From NCBI RefSeq assembly GCF_039540375.1, contig NZ_BAABEX010000007.1, positions 372,001 to 436,000 of the forward strand: DNA of 64,000 bases. The letters are read 5' to 3'. Position 1 is the stretch's first letter. The number at the start of each line of letters is the position of its first letter. The position numbers and the translations under genes were made by a program. The DNA comes from Acidovorax_G lacteus (GTDB taxonomy: Bacteria; Pseudomonadota; Gammaproteobacteria; Burkholderiales; Burkholderiaceae_C). Positions 62,061-64,000 of the stretch are shown piece by piece. A model generated the notes under the pieces. The model saw only the letters and a program-made list of their open reading frames with translations. It ran no database searches and was not told the origin of the DNA.

Positions 62061-64000
62061 TCCTTCTCAAGAACGTGACCTTGCGGCGGCACAGCAAGGT
62101 CCTGCTCGACGGCGTCAGTGCCGTCATCAACCCGGGCGAGCATGTCGGTCTGGTAGGCCGCAATGGCGCGGGCAAGTCTTCGCTGTTTGCGTTGCTCAAT
62201 GGCAGCTTGCACGAAGACAGCGGCGAATTCAGCATTCCGCCGCACTGGCGTATGGCCCAGGTGTCGCAGCACATGCCGGAAACCGAGGAATCGGCGACTG
62301 CTTTCGTTCTGGAAGGCGACACGCGACTGGGTGAAGCGCAGATTCGGCTTGCTCAGGCCGAGGCCACCGGCGATGGCCTCCAAATGGCACAGGCGCACGC
62401 CGATCTTGCCGATGCCGGAGCCCACGATGCGGCACCGCGTGCGCAGGCCCTGCTGCTGGGCCTGGGCTTCAAGCCGCAGGAACTGGAGCGCCCGGTCAAC
62501 AGTTTCTCGGGTGGTTGGCGCATGCGGCTTCAGCTGGCCCGGGCGCTGATGTGCCCAAGCGACCTGCTGCTGCTGGACGAGCCGACCAATCACCTGGACC
62601 TTGATGCGCTGGTGTGGCTCGAATCGTGGCTCAAGCGCTACGAAGGTACCTTGCTGGTGATCAGCCACGACCGCGAGTTCCTGGACAGCGTCACACAGGT
62701 CACGCTGCAGATCGAAAACGCACAGCTCACGCGTTACGGCGGCAACTACAGCCGGTTCGAGGAGCTGCGGGCGCAACAACTCGAACTTCAGCAAGCCAGC
62801 TACGAGCGACAGCAGGACAAGATCGCCCACCTGCAGAAGTTCATCGACCGCTTCAAGGCCAAAGCCACCAAAGCACGCCAGGCGCAAAGCCGCGTCAAGG
62901 CACTGGAACGTATGGAGCGCATCGCACCGGTGCTGGCAGCAGCCGAATTCACGTTCGAGTTCCGCGAACCGTTGAACCTGCCCAATCCGATGCTCACGAT
63001 CACGGACGCCACCTTGGGCTACCGCAATGCCGACGACCAGCCACTACCCATCCTTCACGGCGTTAGCCGCTCCGTGCTGGCAGGTCAACGCATCGGCATC
63101 TTGGGCGCCAACGGACAGGGCAAATCCACGCTCGTCAAAACCATCGCGGGAACACTTTCGGCGCTTTCGGGTACGGTGACCGAAGGCAAGGGGTTGTCGA
63201 TCGGATACTTTGCACAACAGGAACTGGATGTGCTCCGCCCAGACGACTCACCGCTGGTCCACATGATCCGACTGGCCCGGGACACGGGTGCGGGGCATGC
63301 CATGCCAGCCCGCGAGCAGGACCTGCGCAACTTCCTCGGGACGTTCCAGTTCACCGGTGACATGGTGCAGCAGGCCGTGGGCACCATGAGCGGCGGTGAA
63401 AAGGCCCGCTTGGTCCTGGCCATGATCGTCTGGCAACGCCCCAACCTGCTGCTGCTGGACGAACCAACGAACCACTTGGACCTGAACACGCGAGAAGCGC
63501 TTGCCGTCGCACTCAACGAGTTCGAGGGCACGGTGTTGCTGGTCAGCCACGACCGTGCGTTGCTGCGCTCGGTCTGCGATGAATTCTGGCTGGTCGGTCG
63601 GGGCGTGGTCGGGCCCTTCGATGGCGATCTGGACGAATACCAAAGCTATCTGCTGGAAGAAGCACGGCGGATGCGCGAGGCCGCCCGGACGGCCTCCACC
63701 TCCCACGCTCCAGCCGATACCGCTCCTGGAACGCCGCCGGCTCGCGATCCTCGCGAGCAGAGGCGCGTCGAAGCGGCAGCCCGCCAAGAACTGTCTCAGC
63801 GGCAGCGACCGCTCAAAAAGGAAATCGCGAAGGTGGAAGACCGGCTGTCGGCCCTCTCTTCCGAGCGAACAGGCTTGGAAAACCGCTTGATGGAAGGGCT
63901 TGCACCGTCTGATATTGCAGAGGTCGGCCGGCGCCTCAAGGCCGTGACGGACGAGGTGGAACAGTTGGAAGAGCGCTGGCTCGAACTGTCCGAGCAGTTG
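62057..64000 (+). CDS. ABC-F translation factor, YheS-like (cut by window edge)
   Basis: The reading frame is open for 648 codons and leaves the window without a stop. Two ABC domains are visible: the first with GLVGRNGAGKSS (about 30-41), SFSGGWRMRLQLARAL and LLLLDEPTNHLDLDAL, the second with GILGANGQGKST, TMSGGEKARLVLAM and LLLDEPTNHLDLNT. The 70-residue linker (AKATKARQAQSRVKALERMERI) is the interdomain arm that reaches the ribosomal P-site in ABC-F proteins. The N-terminus LLKNVTLRRHSKVLLDGVSAVINPGEHVGLVG matches YheS (EttA relatives). It has no membrane domain. The C-terminal part is a charged coiled coil. Confidence 0.88.
   Translation, partial: MILLKNVTLRRHSKVLLDGVSAVINPGEHVGLVGRNGAGKSSLFALLNGSLHEDSGEFSIPPHWRMAQVSQHMPETEESATAFVLEGDTRLGEAQIRLAQAEATGDGLQMAQAHADLADAGAHDAAPRAQALLLGLGFKPQELERPVNSFSGGWRMRLQLARALMCPSDLLLLDEPTNHLDLDALVWLESWLKRYEGTLLVISHDREFLDSVTQVTLQIENAQLTRYGGNYSRFEELRAQQLELQQASYERQQDKIAHLQKFIDRFKAKATKARQAQSRVKALERMERIAPVLAAAEFTFEFREPLNLPNPMLTITDATLGYRNADDQPLPILHGVSRSVLAGQRIGILGANGQGKSTLVKTIAGTLSALSGTVTEGKGLSIGYFAQQELDVLRPDDSPLVHMIRLARDTGAGHAMPAREQDLRNFLGTFQFTGDMVQQAVGTMSGGEKARLVLAMIVWQRPNLLLLDEPTNHLDLNTREALAVALNEFEGTVLLVSHDRALLRSVCDEFWLVGRGVVGPFDGDLDEYQSYLLEEARRMREAARTASTSHAPADTAPGTPPARDPREQRRVEAAARQELSQRQRPLKKEIAKVEDRLSALSSERTGLENRLMEGLAPSDIAEVGRRLKAVTDEVEQLEERWLELSEQL

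Overview
The window is chromosomal DNA from a high-GC betaproteobacterium, most likely a member of the Comamonadaceae (Acidovorax-like). The reasons are the codon use, the lone rnfB behind phaZ, the methylmalonyl-CoA propionate operon, the dapC-dapD-pilU-dapE order and a dispersed palindrome of the kind seen between genes in that family. I see no rRNA, tRNA, insertion sequence, prophage or CRISPR array. Coding density is high and most genes lie in short operons with 4-base ATGA overlaps.

Regions from left to right. 1-5.8 kb: the start of an efflux adaptor behind a TetR repressor, small hypothetical proteins, an HPF/RaiA-like ribosome protein, a NhaR-like LysR regulator divergent from a TerC-family membrane protein, and msrA. 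5.9-12.0 kb: a zinc-acquisition locus with a Fur-family regulator, a LolD/FtsX-type ABC pair, a Cys/His-rich small secreted protein, a DUF3299 protein, a His-rich DUF2946-like protein and a ZnuD-type TonB receptor. 12.3-19.6 kb: chrA, an AEC carrier, pdxH, a MobA-like nucleotidyltransferase, sodC, a ChaC-like enzyme, an OmpA-like protein, gloA, uspA and an SDR. 20.0-28.0 kb: an ArsR-controlled RND efflux and sulfur-handling cluster (adaptor, pump, DUF2892, TolC, rhodanese, OsmC, rhodanese, DUF2892). 28.2-36.1 kb: bioB, a membrane protein and an HD-domain protein, then a C4-dicarboxylate locus with dctA, an orphan TRAP-type binding protein and a DctS/DctR-like two-component pair.

36.1-44.4 kb holds a complete propionyl-CoA to succinyl-CoA operon (mcm, meaB, pccB, pccA, VOC epimerase-like) with a divergent GntR regulator. 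44.5-52.4 kb carries a DUF3334 protein with a CheC/CheX-like motif, an acyl-CoA ligase, a PlsC-like acyltransferase, a saccharopine-dehydrogenase-family enzyme divergent from an Lrp regulator, a dus gene and a single-domain (p)ppGpp synthetase. 52.6-56.4 kb has an intracellular PHA depolymerase, a lone RnfB and a chemoreceptor with a C-terminal Cache-like domain. 56.6-64 kb is one co-directional operon: dapC, dapD, pilU, dapE, prmB and an ABC-F protein that runs off the end.

Eight copies or half-copies of a palindromic element (core about 34 bp) sit at the 3' sides of genes across the window; one half-copy is part of the meaB coding sequence. The most noteworthy systems are the ArsR/RND/rhodanese/OsmC cluster, the zinc locus with an unusual His-poor Fur-family regulator, and the DctA plus orphan binding protein plus DctSR set. 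All functional assignments are from reading the sequence and from family knowledge; no database search was run.
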